Notes: generated from the sequence alone by a model not told the origin. A DNA stretch of 15,461 nt from JBAZQS01 sp041645075 (GCA_041645075.1 JBAZQS010000020.1:1-15461), one strand, 5' to 3'. Numbered from the stretch's first letter, positions 1 to 7,186 are shown. Translations and numbers: made by a program.

Positions 1-607
<607 letters not shown>

Positions 608-611
608 ACTT

Positions 612-965
612 ATGGAAGAAATTTATAATATGCCACTGTTTAAAAAGGCATACGAATTCTATAAAAAACTTTATGAGTTTAGAAAAATAGCGCCCAAGCA
701 AGACAAATATGCTATTTTTGAAAAAAGTGAAAATATTACCCTTGAAATTTTAGAAGGTATTCTAATCGCCAATCAATCGCCAAAACCAGAGCGGATTACG
801 GCCTTAAAATTGGTTAGCGTTAAGCTAAATATGTTAAGAATTTTTGTCCGCCTCATGAAAGACACGCGCGCGCTGGATTTAAAAAAATATATCACCCTTG
901 AAGAAATGATAAATGAGATCGGCAAAATGTTGGGGGGATGGTTGCGCTCACTGAATCAAATATAA
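612..965 (+). CDS. avd: Avd-like four-helix-bundle DGR accessory protein
   Basis: This is the accessory variability determinant (bAvd/four-helix-bundle family), which binds the reverse transcriptase and template RNA and is needed for mutagenic homing in characterised DGRs. It is 117 residues, the usual family length, and predicted all-helical. Family hallmarks are PLFKKAYEFYKKLYEF (residues 8-23), the middle helix KLVSVKLNMLRIFVRL, and the C-terminal EIGKMLGGWLRSL block, which is strongly diagnostic. A second ATG at 630 would drop six residues. It lies on the plus strand, opposite to RT, TR and target gene, with start codons 4 bp apart from RT. It converges on the TR transcript, with a shared terminator hairpin 5 bp past its stop. 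No clear promoter is visible; any promoter must lie inside the RT gene. Confidence 0.88.
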   Translation: MEEIYNMPLFKKAYEFYKKLYEFRKIAPKQDKYAIFEKSENITLEILEGILIANQSPKPERITALKLVSVKLNMLRIFVRLMKDTRALDLKKYITLEEMINEIGKMLGGWLRSLNQI

Positions 966-969
966 AAGT

Positions 970-1000
970 AAAAGCCACTCTCAATAAAAGGGTGGCTTTT
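970..1000. terminator. Bidirectional terminator between avd and TR
   Basis: A 9-bp perfect stem (AAAAGCCAC at 970-978 with GTGGCTTTT at 992-1000) closes a 13-nt loop and has A/T tracts on both sides. It sits just after the avd stop and 17 bp beyond the 3' end of the template repeat, so it could end both convergent transcripts. Confidence 0.8.
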
Positions 1001-1017
1001 GATAAGAGGAGCGACTT

Positions 1018-1144
1018 CGGAAGAAAGCCGGACGCCGACCCATAATTGTCATCGACGTTGTCAATCGTGTTCGTGTCGAACTTGAGCTGACTGTCGTTAA
1101 AGTTGAAGTACGGGGCGCGGTCGAAGCAGCCATCGGCATCAGGA
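1018..1144 (-). repeat. DGR template repeat (TR)
   Basis: This 127-bp segment aligns without gaps to 1514-1640 (offset 496). The 16 mismatches are all at T on the plus strand, that is A on the TR/VR coding strand, out of 27 such positions. The 3' end of TR (1018-1042) contains no coding-strand A and is GC-rich, as expected of the IMH-like segment where homing starts. Read in the VR frame it specifies the unmutated version of the target's last 42 residues, with Asn codons (AAY) at many varied positions, a classic DGR design. It is not itself a gene. Confidence 0.95.
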
Positions 1145-1286
1145 ATTTGCTTTTGCCTATCCATAGACACTGAAAATTAAAATTTAATTGTAAAAATTAA
1201 TTCTCTGTATTTTATTCGGCGACATTCCTCGTAAGAAACTCGCGCCAGGCAAAAACAAGCAGTAACTCCTCATGGCAACGCTCTCA

Positions 1287-1304
1287 GGCAAATCGTAATT
1301 TGCC
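1287..1304 (-). other. UACG-loop hairpin in template-RNA leader
   Basis: GGCAAAT and ATTTGCC form a perfect 7-bp stem around a TACG loop when read on the minus strand. UNCG loops favour stable RNA folding, which supports a structured leader in front of TR. Confidence 0.5.
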
Positions 1305-1386
1305 GGACTCTGGTTGTGATATGAGAACAGATTTCGGTGACCCCAATCGCATGGACTAAGGTTCATTAACCTACTCTCCATAATTA

Positions 1387-1392
1387 AGTATA
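1387..1392 (-). promoter_or_regulatory. Candidate -10 box of template RNA
   Basis: TATACT on the minus strand lies in an AT-rich gap just upstream of the structured leader and downstream of the target-gene terminator. The matching -35 region is poor (TTTTTA at 17 bp), so the call is tentative. Confidence 0.35.
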
Positions 1393-1420
1393 CCAAAAAA
1401 TATTATTTATAAAAATAAAA

Positions 1421-1450
1421 TGAGGTTATCCAAAAGTTTGGATAACCTCA
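1421..1450 (-). terminator. Strong hairpin terminator after DGR target gene
   Basis: A 14-bp perfect inverted repeat (TGAGGTTATCCAAA at 1421-1434 with its complement at 1437-1450) is followed on the minus strand by a T-rich tract. It lies 58 nt past the target-gene stop. DGRs often have a hairpin just downstream of VR that stimulates homing. At this distance termination is the likelier role, but both are possible. Confidence 0.8.
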
Positions 1451-1507
1451 ATGCGAATTCAATATTCAAAAAAACAAAAGGTTCAATGGTTCAATTCTCA
1501 ACGCTCA

Positions 1508-2428
1508 TTACTGCGGAAGAAAGCCGGACGCCGACCCATAATCGTCAACGACGTCGTCAACCGTGCTCGCGCCGAACCCGAGCCGACCGTCGCTAAAGCC
1601 GAAGCACGGGGCGCGGTCGAAGCAGCCATCGGCACCAGGAGCAAACTCGTCTCCGGCGCAGTCAACCCAGAGATCGTTTACGTTCTGGAGCCGTTCCGGA
1701 TGAGTCAGGAGCATGATCCCGACCGCGAATGCGCCGAAACCGAACTCGTTGGCCAGGAAAACCTCACGAGCGCGACGGATGGAACGACCCCGGTGACGCA
1801 GGCCAAACTGGGCCGGAACAATCAGGATGTCCGGGTTGCCTTGGACCTCCGACAGCTCAAGGAAAAACTTCTGAGTGCGAGCCGATTGCCGGAGCCGTTT
1901 TTCGTCGAGCTGGTCTTCACGGTAGTTGTAAAACTTACCGCTCCTGGTCTGTTTGATAATTTTGAGCACCTTGAGGAGCGCTTCGCTGTAGGTCGAGCCA
2001 AAGTAGGTCGAGCCAAAAATCTGCGGATTCTTGAGCCAGTTGGGGATGGCAAACCAGCCCTCGGCGTGTTTCGGCAGCTTGACTTCGCCCTTCTCGATCT
2101 CCAAGAGCAGGTCTTGATTGGCATCGCCGAGTCCGGGGAAAAGCTCCTTGAGACGGGCGATCTGTTCGGCCAAACTCTTCGGCTTGTAGCCGGAAAGATA
2201 GCCGTAGTTCGAGACGACCTCCTCGTTGGCGAATTGGTTGGGAGTACGATTATCGGCAATGTGTTTGTCGATAAGCTCCTTCAGACCGGTGGCCTCATTG
2301 ACATGCTGGGCCTCCTCTTCGGATAGGCCGGCCTTGTCATAGGCGGCCGCCACAACCTCAATAAACTTGCGACCCTTATCATCCCGAGTCGTCACCCTCA
2401 ATTCGGACGGGATCAATGTCTTAGACAT
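1508..2428 (-). CDS. DGR variable target protein with C-terminal ligand-binding-type VR
   Basis: This is the diversified protein of the DGR: 306 residues from ATG 2428, or 309 from ATG 2437. The later start is preferred because AGGAAGG lies 9 nt before it but abuts the earlier ATG. There is no signal peptide or membrane segment, so it is probably cytoplasmic. The N-terminal two thirds are charged and helical, and I do not recognise the domain. The C-terminal part ends with a DLWVDCAGDEF stretch, then GCFDRAP, and the near-terminal GSASGFLP block. This is the pattern of C-type-lectin/FGE-fold DGR targets, in which surface residues vary on a fixed scaffold. The gene is visibly more GC-rich than infB-rbfA next to it, suggesting transfer. 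It has its own consensus promoter and terminator. Ligand unknown. Confidence 0.88.
   Translation of the reverse strand: MSKTLIPSELRVTTRDDKGRKFIEVVAAAYDKAGLSEEEAQHVNEATGLKELIDKHIADNRTPNQFANEEVVSNYGYLSGYKPKSLAEQIARLKELFPGLGDANQDLLLEIEKGEVKLPKHAEGWFAIPNWLKNPQIFGSTYFGSTYSEALLKVLKIIKQTRSGKFYNYREDQLDEKRLRQSARTQKFFLELSEVQGNPDILIVPAQFGLRHRGRSIRRAREVFLANEFGFGAFAVGIMLLTHPERLQNVNDLWVDCAGDEFAPGADGCFDRAPCFGFSDGRLGFGASTVDDVVDDYGSASGFLPQ
1514..1640 (-). repeat. DGR variable repeat (VR)
   Basis: This is the recipient of TR-derived sequence, the last 127 nt of the target gene before its final codon and stop. Compared with TR there are 15 A-to-G changes and one A-to-T (plus-strand position 1548) on the coding strand, and no change at any C, G or T. 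They alter 14 residues: 265, 275, 277, 279, 281, 282, 284, 286, 287, 288, 290, 292, 294 and 296 of the 306-residue protein. A further A-to-C at 1513 may mark the extreme edge. Homology stops abruptly upstream of 1640. Confidence 0.95.
1988..2017 (-). repeat. 15-bp in-frame tandem duplication in target gene
   Basis: Two perfect copies of a 15-nt unit (1988-2002, 2003-2017) give the peptide FGSTYFGSTY. The copies are identical, so the duplication is probably recent. It adds exactly five residues without shifting the frame. Confidence 0.9.
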
Positions 2429-2459
2429 CGTCGTCATCCTTCCTTTTTGTGATTGTACG

Positions 2460-2482
2460 ATAGGAGTAAATTTGACTCCTAT
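2460..2482. promoter_or_regulatory. 8-bp-arm inverted repeat at the target-gene start of transcription
   Basis: ATAGGAGT (2460-2467) and ACTCCTAT (2475-2482) flank a 7-nt spacer, beginning about 10 bp downstream of the -10 box of the target-gene promoter. The position suits a repressor operator or a 5'-UTR hairpin. No cognate regulator is seen nearby. Confidence 0.5.
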
Positions 2483-2491
2483 TCAACTATA

Positions 2492-2520
2492 ATTATATCA
2501 CATAACTATATCTTTGTCAA
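2492..2520 (-). promoter_or_regulatory. Perfect sigma70-type promoter of the DGR target gene
   Basis: TTGACA (2520-2515) and TATAAT (2497-2492) are separated by exactly 17 bp on the minus strand, a full consensus match. Transcription should start near 2485, leaving a leader of about 55 nt with an inverted repeat and the AGGAAGG ribosome-binding site. Confidence 0.88.
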
Positions 2521-2537
2521 TAGCTGATAGGATATAA

Positions 2538-2553
2538 TATCTAAATTTAGATA
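2538..2553. repeat. 16-bp perfect palindrome between rbfA and the DGR promoter
   Basis: TATCTAAATTTAGATA is its own complement and sits 17 bp upstream of the -35 box and 2 bp after the rbfA stop. It lacks the GC stem of a terminator, so a protein-binding site is the more natural reading. Confidence 0.5.
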
Positions 2554-2555
2554 CT

Positions 2556-2888
2556 TTATTTTAAATTATTCAAAAGTTCATCAATCTCCATGGCTTTCTT
2601 TTCTTCCTCGTCCAAATGAAATCTCAATTTTGGAATATTTCTTAAAACAATTTTTTCGTTAAGCCAGTTGCGCAGGGCCTTGGCCTCTCTAATTAATGTT
2701 TTCATGGCCTCACGGATTTGCTCATCCGGCAAGATACTAACAAAAACATTGGCCTGCCGTAAATCCTTGGCGGTGGTAACTTTAGTAATAGTAATAATTG
2801 TTCCCAAGGGAAGCTCGATTTCCTTATTAATAATCTGGCCAAGCTGTTCTCTTATTAGCTTATTGATTTTAATAATCCGGTCTGACAT
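2556..2888 (-). CDS. rbfA: Ribosome-binding factor A
   Basis: RbfA is a small KH-like protein that binds the 30S subunit and assists late maturation of the 16S rRNA 5' end. At 110 residues it is the usual size. Family marks are the N-terminal IKINKLIREQLGQIINKEI helix, the central VFVSILP strand and the C-terminal RNIPKLRFHLDE segment. It starts with ATG overlapping the infB stop by one base (TAATG), so it is translationally coupled to infB, the standard bacterial gene order. It ends just before the DGR promoter region. Confidence 0.95.
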   Translation of the reverse strand: MSDRIIKINKLIREQLGQIINKEIELPLGTIITITKVTTAKDLRQANVFVSILPDEQIREAMKTLIREAKALRNWLNEKIVLRNIPKLRFHLDEEEKKAMEIDELLNNLK

Positions 2889-4873
2889 TATGATTTTTTA
2901 TAAAATTCTAAAATGTCGCCTTCGACAATAATCGGATCGCCCTCAAAATTTATACCGCATTCTTGGCCGGAACCGACCGCCTCAATTAATTGCCTTGAAC
3001 ACTCAAGGCGATTAACCTTGCCCGAGGCCACGGGTTCGCCGCCGCGAACCACAATCACGGTATCAGAAACCTCTAAGGCCCCCTCGCTGACCCGGCCGCC
3101 GACAATCATGTTGCCGCTTTCTTTCCTGAATATTTTTAAAACCTCTAATTTGCCAATTAATTTTCGCGCCATTTCTCTTTCTTTCAATTTCTCCATTTCT
3201 TTTTTAATGTCTTCAATAAGATGATAAATCACTTCATAGAATTTTATGGCCACTTTTTTATCTCGGGCCAAATTGGCGACAGCCGGCATGGGCTTAACAT
3301 GAAAACCCAATATTTTCGCGCCGGTGGCTTCGGCTTTTAGAACATCTGATTCAGTGATTAGTCCCAGCCCCTTGCCAACAATTTTAATTTTAATTTCCGC
3401 TGTTTCTAATTTTATCAAACTTTCAATAACCGCGCCTAATGACCCCAAAACATCGGTCTTAATAATTAAATTTATAAATTTAACTTTTCCCTCCTCCTCG
3501 TTCCGGCCGTTAATTCTAAGGGAAAAATCTTGCTTGCTTTTATGCTTCCTGATATTCTTATTTAAATTTTCTACTTGCCCGACGCCCACGGCTTCCATGA
3601 CACTGCCCACTTCCGGCACTGCTTTTAAGCCCAAAATTCTTACCGGCGTCCCGGGCCGGGCCGACTCTATTGAATTTCCCAGATAATCTTTGAGCGCCTT
3701 GACCTTGCCATAAAAATCATGGCCCATGGCCAGGGGCTCGCCCACCCTAAGGGTGCCCGCCTGGACCAAAATCGTCGCCACCGGCCCTTCGCCTTTATCA
3801 ATATGCGACTCAATAATGGTGCCGATGGCCAAGCGATTGGGGTCGGCCATTAAGCCGTCTTTTTCCAAGTCAGCGACAAGCAAAACCGTTTCCAGTAAGT
3901 CCTCTAGGCCCGTTCCTTCCTTGGCCGAAACCGGGACGCAGATAACTTTGCCGCCCCAGTCCTCGGGCAATAAATTCAATTGCGCCAATTCTTGTTTAAC
4001 TTTTTCAATATTCGCTTCCGGCTTATCTATCTTATTAATCGCGACCACAAAAGGCAGTTGCGCGTCCTGAATAATCTTGATAGCCTCTTTGGTTTGCGGC
4101 TTTATGCCGTCATCAGCCGCGATGACTAAAATGGCGACATCGGCCACCTTGGCGCCTCTAGACCTCATGGCCGTAAAGGCCTCGTGGCCGGGCGTATCAA
4201 TAAAAGTAAGGGCTCGATTATTTTTGTGTACTTGGTAGGCGCCGATGTGCTGGGTAATGCCGCCGCTTTCGCGGGAAACCACATCGGTTTTGCGAATGCC
4301 ATCTAAAATTTTTGTTTTGCCGTGGTCAACGTGGCCCATAACCACAATCACCGGCGAACGCGGTTTTAAGCCCTCCCCTTTCTCTTGCAAAATTGTTTTT
4401 AATTTTTCCTGCGCTTGCAAAATATAGTCATTTTCCAGCCGGGTTTCATCCTCAATGATTTTATAGCCCAGCCCCTCGCCGATAATAGAGGCGGTATCAA
4501 AATCAATTTTTTCATTCATTGAAATTAAAACGCCATTTTTCATTAATTCTACCAAGACCTTATTGACCGGCAGTTTCAATAAACCCGCAAACTCCCGAAC
4601 ACTAATGACCAGGGGCACTCTCGCCTCTTTAACTTGGGCTTCTTCATCTGCTTTATTAATATCCATATCCGCGGTTTGGCCGCGGATTTCCGCGAAGCGC
4701 AATTTTTCTTTTTCTTTCTTTTCGTTAACGCGCCAGGTCTCAATGATTTTAGAAGCAATGCGGTCGTCAACTTTAATCGCTCTTCGGCCAATATCAAAAC
4801 CGAGCTGGGGCAATTTTTCCAGCATCTCGTCGGTGGTCACTTTCAATTTTCTCGCTAATTCACTTACGTTCAT
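2888..4873 (-). CDS. infB: Translation initiation factor IF-2
   Basis: IF-2 is the GTPase that brings initiator fMet-tRNA to the 30S subunit and promotes subunit joining. The 661 residues are short against the 890 of E. coli because the N-terminal extension is reduced. Two IF2_N-like modules are still visible at about 1-45 and 88-140. The G domain has G1 GHVDHGKT (180-187), G2 GGITQHIGA (204-212), G3 DTPGH (226-230), G4 NKID (280-283) and G5 SAK (316-318). Domains II-IV follow, ending with the fMet-tRNA-binding beta barrel and the FEGDPIIVEGDILE terminus. It heads an infB-rbfA unit with its own promoter. nusA, which usually precedes it, is absent; tRNA-Cys lies upstream on the other strand. 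Confidence 0.98.
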   Translation of the reverse strand: MNVSELARKLKVTTDEMLEKLPQLGFDIGRRAIKVDDRIASKIIETWRVNEKKEKEKLRFAEIRGQTADMDINKADEEAQVKEARVPLVISVREFAGLLKLPVNKVLVELMKNGVLISMNEKIDFDTASIIGEGLGYKIIEDETRLENDYILQAQEKLKTILQEKGEGLKPRSPVIVVMGHVDHGKTKILDGIRKTDVVSRESGGITQHIGAYQVHKNNRALTFIDTPGHEAFTAMRSRGAKVADVAILVIAADDGIKPQTKEAIKIIQDAQLPFVVAINKIDKPEANIEKVKQELAQLNLLPEDWGGKVICVPVSAKEGTGLEDLLETVLLVADLEKDGLMADPNRLAIGTIIESHIDKGEGPVATILVQAGTLRVGEPLAMGHDFYGKVKALKDYLGNSIESARPGTPVRILGLKAVPEVGSVMEAVGVGQVENLNKNIRKHKSKQDFSLRINGRNEEEGKVKFINLIIKTDVLGSLGAVIESLIKLETAEIKIKIVGKGLGLITESDVLKAEATGAKILGFHVKPMPAVANLARDKKVAIKFYEVIYHLIEDIKKEMEKLKEREMARKLIGKLEVLKIFRKESGNMIVGGRVSEGALEVSDTVIVVRGGEPVASGKVNRLECSRQLIEAVGSGQECGINFEGDPIIVEGDILEFYKKS

Positions 4874-4891
4874 ATTTTTTATACAACATTA

Positions 4892-4920
4892 ACTCTATCA
4901 GAAAAAAACAAAACTTTCAA
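4892..4920 (-). promoter_or_regulatory. infB-rbfA promoter
   Basis: TTGAAA (4920-4915), 17 bp, then TGA-TAGAGT (an extended -10, box 4897-4892) on the minus strand. Transcription would start only about 12 nt before the infB ATG, so the leader is very short. Confidence 0.65.
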
Positions 4921-4954
4921 GCGATACCCCCCGATTGATTAATGCCGATACAGA

Positions 4955-4983
4955 TTGAAAAAAAATAATTTTTATGATAAATT
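4955..4983 (+). promoter_or_regulatory. tRNA-Cys promoter candidate
   Basis: TTGAAA (4955-4960), a 17-bp spacer and TAAATT (4978-4983) end 16 bp before the tRNA. The -35 is good and the -10 moderate. Confidence 0.5.
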
Positions 4984-4999
4984 AATAAGGCAAATACCT

Positions 5000-5072
5000 G
5001 GCCTGGTAGCCAAGTAGTTAAGGCGGCGGTCTGCAAAACCGCTATTCGCGGGTGCAATTCCCGCTCAGGCCT
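5000..5072 (+). tRNA. tRNA-Cys(GCA)
   Basis: A complete cloverleaf. The acceptor GGCCTGG pairs with TCAGGCC, the anticodon stem GCGGT/ACCGC encloses loop CTGCAAA with anticodon GCA, and the T arm carries GTGCAATTC. The discriminator is U, as required by cysteinyl-tRNA synthetase. CCA is not encoded. Confidence 0.96.
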
Positions 5073-5081
5073 CATTAAACT

Positions 5082-5108
5082 AAAAAATTCCCAAGTCGGG
5101 AATTTTTT
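5082..5108. terminator. Bidirectional terminator, tRNA-Cys / 3D gene
   Basis: AAAAAATTCCC (5082-5092) and GGGAATTTTTT (5098-5108) form an 11-bp stem with a 5-nt loop. It ends the plus-strand tRNA transcript and overlaps the stop codon of the convergent 3D-domain gene, so it serves both. Confidence 0.85.
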
Positions 5109-5613
5109 AGTATATTTCCACTTCCACATATTTAACGCCAAATTTTTTCGCCTGCTCTCTGGTCGGCAGCCAAATATCTAAATGGCCGTCGTCGTATCTG
5201 GAATTCATTCTGTCTTCCACGCTGAAAACCTTATCGCCAAAAATCTTCGGCATTTTTACTTTGGTGCCAAAGGGCAAAAAATTCGCCGCGATAATACCGT
5301 CATTTACTTTTCGGCCATTGGCCGTGGTGAATGGGTCAGAATCGGTTTGGTCAATAGTTGACGAATAGGCGGTAATTGTTACTTTCACTTTTCTGACCGG
5401 CTGGCGAAAATCTGTTTTTGGCAAACGTAAATATTGGCCGTTATCAACTCGGTCAAAAATAATCGGCTGGGACAGATTATTTATCGCCAGCATACTTTCT
5501 CTGGCTTCACCGCCGCCGTCTAAGCCGTGGGCGTAAGAATATTGGGGAAAAAGCAATTGAAAGGCGAAAACCAAGCCCACCGCTGTTATAATTTTTTTCT
5601 CAAAATTAGCCAT
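5107..5613 (-). CDS. Secreted 3D-domain (double-psi beta-barrel) protein
   Basis: This is a predicted exported cell-wall-associated protein with a 3D domain (Asp-Asp-Asp; MltA/RlpA-like double-psi beta-barrel), a fold found in lytic transglycosylases and resuscitation-type wall enzymes. It has 168 residues. A signal peptide spans about 1-28, with a hydrophobic core after KK and a likely cut after SYA. The 3D core runs from about 75 to 168, with the aspartates of DPFTTANG (D93), VNDGIIAA (D105), VEDRM (D134) and HLDIWL (D146). No other catalytic or wall-binding domain is present, so enzyme activity is inferred from the family. It has its own promoter, a leader hairpin and an 11-bp duplication across the start codon. 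ATG 5613 is the in-frame start. Confidence 0.88.
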   Translation of the reverse strand: MANFEKKIITAVGLVFAFQLLFPQYSYAHGLDGGGEARESMLAINNLSQPIIFDRVDNGQYLRLPKTDFRQPVRKVKVTITAYSSTIDQTDSDPFTTANGRKVNDGIIAANFLPFGTKVKMPKIFGDKVFSVEDRMNSRYDDGHLDIWLPTREQAKKFGVKYVEVEIY

Positions 5614-5624
5614 AAATTAGCCAT
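5603..5624 (-). repeat. 11-bp tandem duplication over the 3D-gene start codon
   Basis: ATGGCTAATTT occurs twice in tandem on the minus strand (5624-5614 and 5613-5603). The upstream copy supplies an out-of-frame ATG that opens a 12-codon frame overlapping the real start, so it could act as an interfering upstream ORF. Confidence 0.85.
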
Positions 5625-5635
5625 ATTTTCCAATT

Positions 5636-5664
5636 AAAAACACCCTACCATATCCGGTAAGGTG
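5636..5664 (-). terminator. Terminator-like hairpin in the leader of the 3D gene
   Basis: CACCTTACC and GGTAGGGTG pair over 9 bp (one T-G wobble) around GGATAT and are followed by TTTTT on the minus strand. It lies between the promoter at 5683-5711 and the start codon, so it would act as an attenuator, not as the end of an upstream gene. Confidence 0.6.
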
Positions 5665-5682
5665 CCATAATTTTCAAACACC

Positions 5683-5711
5683 ATCTTAGCAAAAAATCGT
5701 TCCCATGTCAA
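5683..5711 (-). promoter_or_regulatory. Promoter of the 3D-domain gene
   Basis: TTGACA (5711-5706), 17 bp, then TGC-TAAGAT (box 5688-5683), an extended -10. The predicted start near 5676 gives a leader of about 60 nt that contains the attenuator-like hairpin. Confidence 0.75.
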
Positions 5712-5760
5712 TAGCCGCTACTAAGCCCGCCATTAAGGACTCGCCAAGCCCAAGGGAAAA

Positions 5761-5789
5761 GAAAACCCCGCTTTTTAGGCGGGATTTTC
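5761..5789 (-). terminator. Terminator of the subtilisin-like protease gene
   Basis: GAAAA-CCCCGC and GCGGG-TTTTC pair around a short loop, with a T-rich tail on the minus strand. It lies about 65 nt past the protease stop. Confidence 0.75.
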
Positions 5790-5801
5790 TTTTAAGTCGT
5801 T

Positions 5802-5849
5802 GTCATTGCGAGGATAGTTTACCCCCGCGAAAGCGGGGGAAGCAATCTT
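5802..5849. repeat. REP-like palindromic repeat
   Basis: Outer arms GTCATTGCGAGG and GAAGCAATC enclose a 7-bp hairpin CCCCCGC-GAAA-GCGGGGG with a GNRA loop. The CATTGCGAGG...GAAGCAATC pattern is a widespread interspersed bacterial palindrome. It lies between the protease stop and its terminator. Confidence 0.6.
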
Positions 5850-5853
5850 CAAA

Positions 5854-7050
5854 TTACTGAACCGCTAAATTAGCTCTTACTCGGCCCCAGCCATAACTCG
5901 TATCCTTACCAGTATAGCCCAAATCTTTAGCCGTACTAAAGAGTTTATTTTCAACCGTACTTTGGCTATAAGTCGGGTGGATGTACTTAATAAGAGCGAC
6001 CACGCCGCTTATCATCGGCGTCGCCATACTGGTGCCGCTCCAAGAGGCATAACCGCTTCCTAAAACAGTGGAGTAAATGCTGACTCCGGGAGCAGTGATG
6101 TCCAAAGCATTGCCTTTGCCGGAGAAACGGGCAACCCTATCTTGACCGTCAACGGCGCCAACAGTCGTAGAGTAGCTAATGCAACCCGGAATTGACACGC
6201 CGGCGCTACCGCTATTACCGGCCGCGACCACAACAGTTACATTTTTATCAATCGCATATTTAATGGCGGCAGTTAAGTCAGGTAAAACGCCGTTACAGAA
6301 GCCCTTATAGACTTTTGAAGTGCCCAAGCTCATATTAATAGCGTCAGCGCCAAAGTCGTCGGCCGTGCCATAAACGCCGTCCGGTCCATCTACCGCCCAA
6401 TAAATTGCGGCCACGACATCACTGAAATAGCCCGAGCCATTTTGGTTAAGCACTTTACCGGCGATAATTCCCGCGTCAGGGGCCACGCCTTTGGCCTTAA
6501 GGTCAACAACGCCATCAGCTGTGATTATTCCGGACACATGACTGCCGTGTCCTTCATCGTCCATGGGGTCATTATCATTGTTAACAAAATCCTTGCCCCC
6601 AAGGTAGCTAGAGCTTAATTCTGGGTGAAGATAGTTGTAGCCCGTATCAAGAACTACGACTTTTCTGCTACCGCCGGTATTGCCAGAGGCCTGAACTATG
6701 TCAGCGCCGATTTGCTGGTTGGCGCTGACGCTCGTCGCGCTCGGTTTCGGACTATTTAAAACATTGACCGCCTCATCGTCTAAAGCGAAAACTCTTACAT
6801 CCTCGGCGAGAGATAATAATAAGGCCACTCCCCGCGGACAGCGAAACGCTTTCAAGGTCTTAGCCTCTCTTACAACCTCGCAACCGAAATAAACTGCTCG
6901 GCTTATTTCCTCGTCGGTGTGAGCGATAACTCTTTCGTCCGACTCCGACCTGTCAGCTCCTACCCGGGCATTGACAATCCCGATTAAGCCGAAAGCGGTT
7001 AAGAGTACGACAAGCAAGGCGAGAGATTTCCTAAAATTCATAATTTTCAT
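5854..7050 (-). CDS. Secreted subtilisin-like serine protease (peptidase S8)
   Basis: This is an exported S8-family endopeptidase of 398 residues. A signal peptide covers about 1-29 (FRKSLALLVVLLTAF, cut near NAR). A propeptide-like segment follows to about 110, and then the catalytic domain. The triad is visible: Asp135 in VVVLDTGYN, His168 in GHGSHVSG and Ser341 in SGTSMATPMISG. Asn279 in AAGNSG is the oxyanion-hole residue. Cys pairs such as C252/C290 and C57/C71 could form disulfides, in keeping with export. No sorting or anchor domain follows the catalytic domain. The gene stands alone with its own promoter and terminator. A likely role is extracellular protein degradation or maturation; the substrate is unknown. 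ATG 7041 is an alternative start that also leaves a signal peptide. Confidence 0.95.
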   Translation of the reverse strand: MKIMNFRKSLALLVVLLTAFGLIGIVNARVGADRSESDERVIAHTDEEISRAVYFGCEVVREAKTLKAFRCPRGVALLLSLAEDVRVFALDDEAVNVLNSPKPSATSVSANQQIGADIVQASGNTGGSRKVVVLDTGYNYLHPELSSSYLGGKDFVNNDNDPMDDEGHGSHVSGIITADGVVDLKAKGVAPDAGIIAGKVLNQNGSGYFSDVVAAIYWAVDGPDGVYGTADDFGADAINMSLGTSKVYKGFCNGVLPDLTAAIKYAIDKNVTVVVAAGNSGSAGVSIPGCISYSTTVGAVDGQDRVARFSGKGNALDITAPGVSIYSTVLGSGYASWSGTSMATPMISGVVALIKYIHPTYSQSTVENKLFSTAKDLGYTGKDTSYGWGRVRANLAVQ

Positions 7051-7116
7051 AATTTTATAATTAACCTAATTAATTAATCGACCGACCTTTCTATTAAAAT
7101 TTTATTGTCTATACTC

Positions 7117-7145
7117 AATATAATACCGAGTAAATGGGTTGTCAA
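7117..7145 (-). promoter_or_regulatory. Promoter of the S8 protease gene
   Basis: TTGACA (7145-7140), 17 bp, TATATT (7122-7117) on the minus strand, about 65 nt before the start codon. The -35 matches consensus and the -10 matches five of six. Confidence 0.8.
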
Positions 7146-7186
7146 GGCAGACGGCGGGTATGTCGTAGCCAAATGATTGGCCGGGG

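Larger units (their letters stand above)
970..1380 (-). ncRNA. Predicted DGR template RNA (leader + TR)
   Basis: In DGRs the template repeat is carried by a non-coding RNA that RT and Avd use as template and cofactor. Here the TR lies between a -10-like box at 1387-1392 and the hairpin at 970-1000, giving an RNA of about 400 nt on the minus strand. The roughly 230 nt upstream of TR have no credible reading frame but contain hairpins, including one with a UACG loop at 1287-1304. The transcript boundaries are inferred; the TR inside them is firm. Confidence 0.6.

Noticed and set aside
892..1170. Open minus-strand frame over the template repeat (92 codons)
   Set aside because: It exists because TR mirrors the coding VR. 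It has no ribosome-binding site, runs into avd antisense, and crosses the terminator; TR is a non-coding template.
1184..1396. 70-codon minus-strand frame upstream of TR
   Set aside because: No ribosome-binding site and unnatural composition; better explained as structured leader RNA.
1421..1450. DGR homing-stimulating cruciform
   Set aside because: It lies over 60 bp past the VR end and has a T-rich tail in the transcript, so a terminator is the better primary call.
1451..2326. Long plus-strand frame (291 codons) opposite the DGR target
   Set aside because: Antisense shadow in a GC-rich gene. The minus-strand gene has a consensus promoter, ribosome-binding site and VR; this frame has none.
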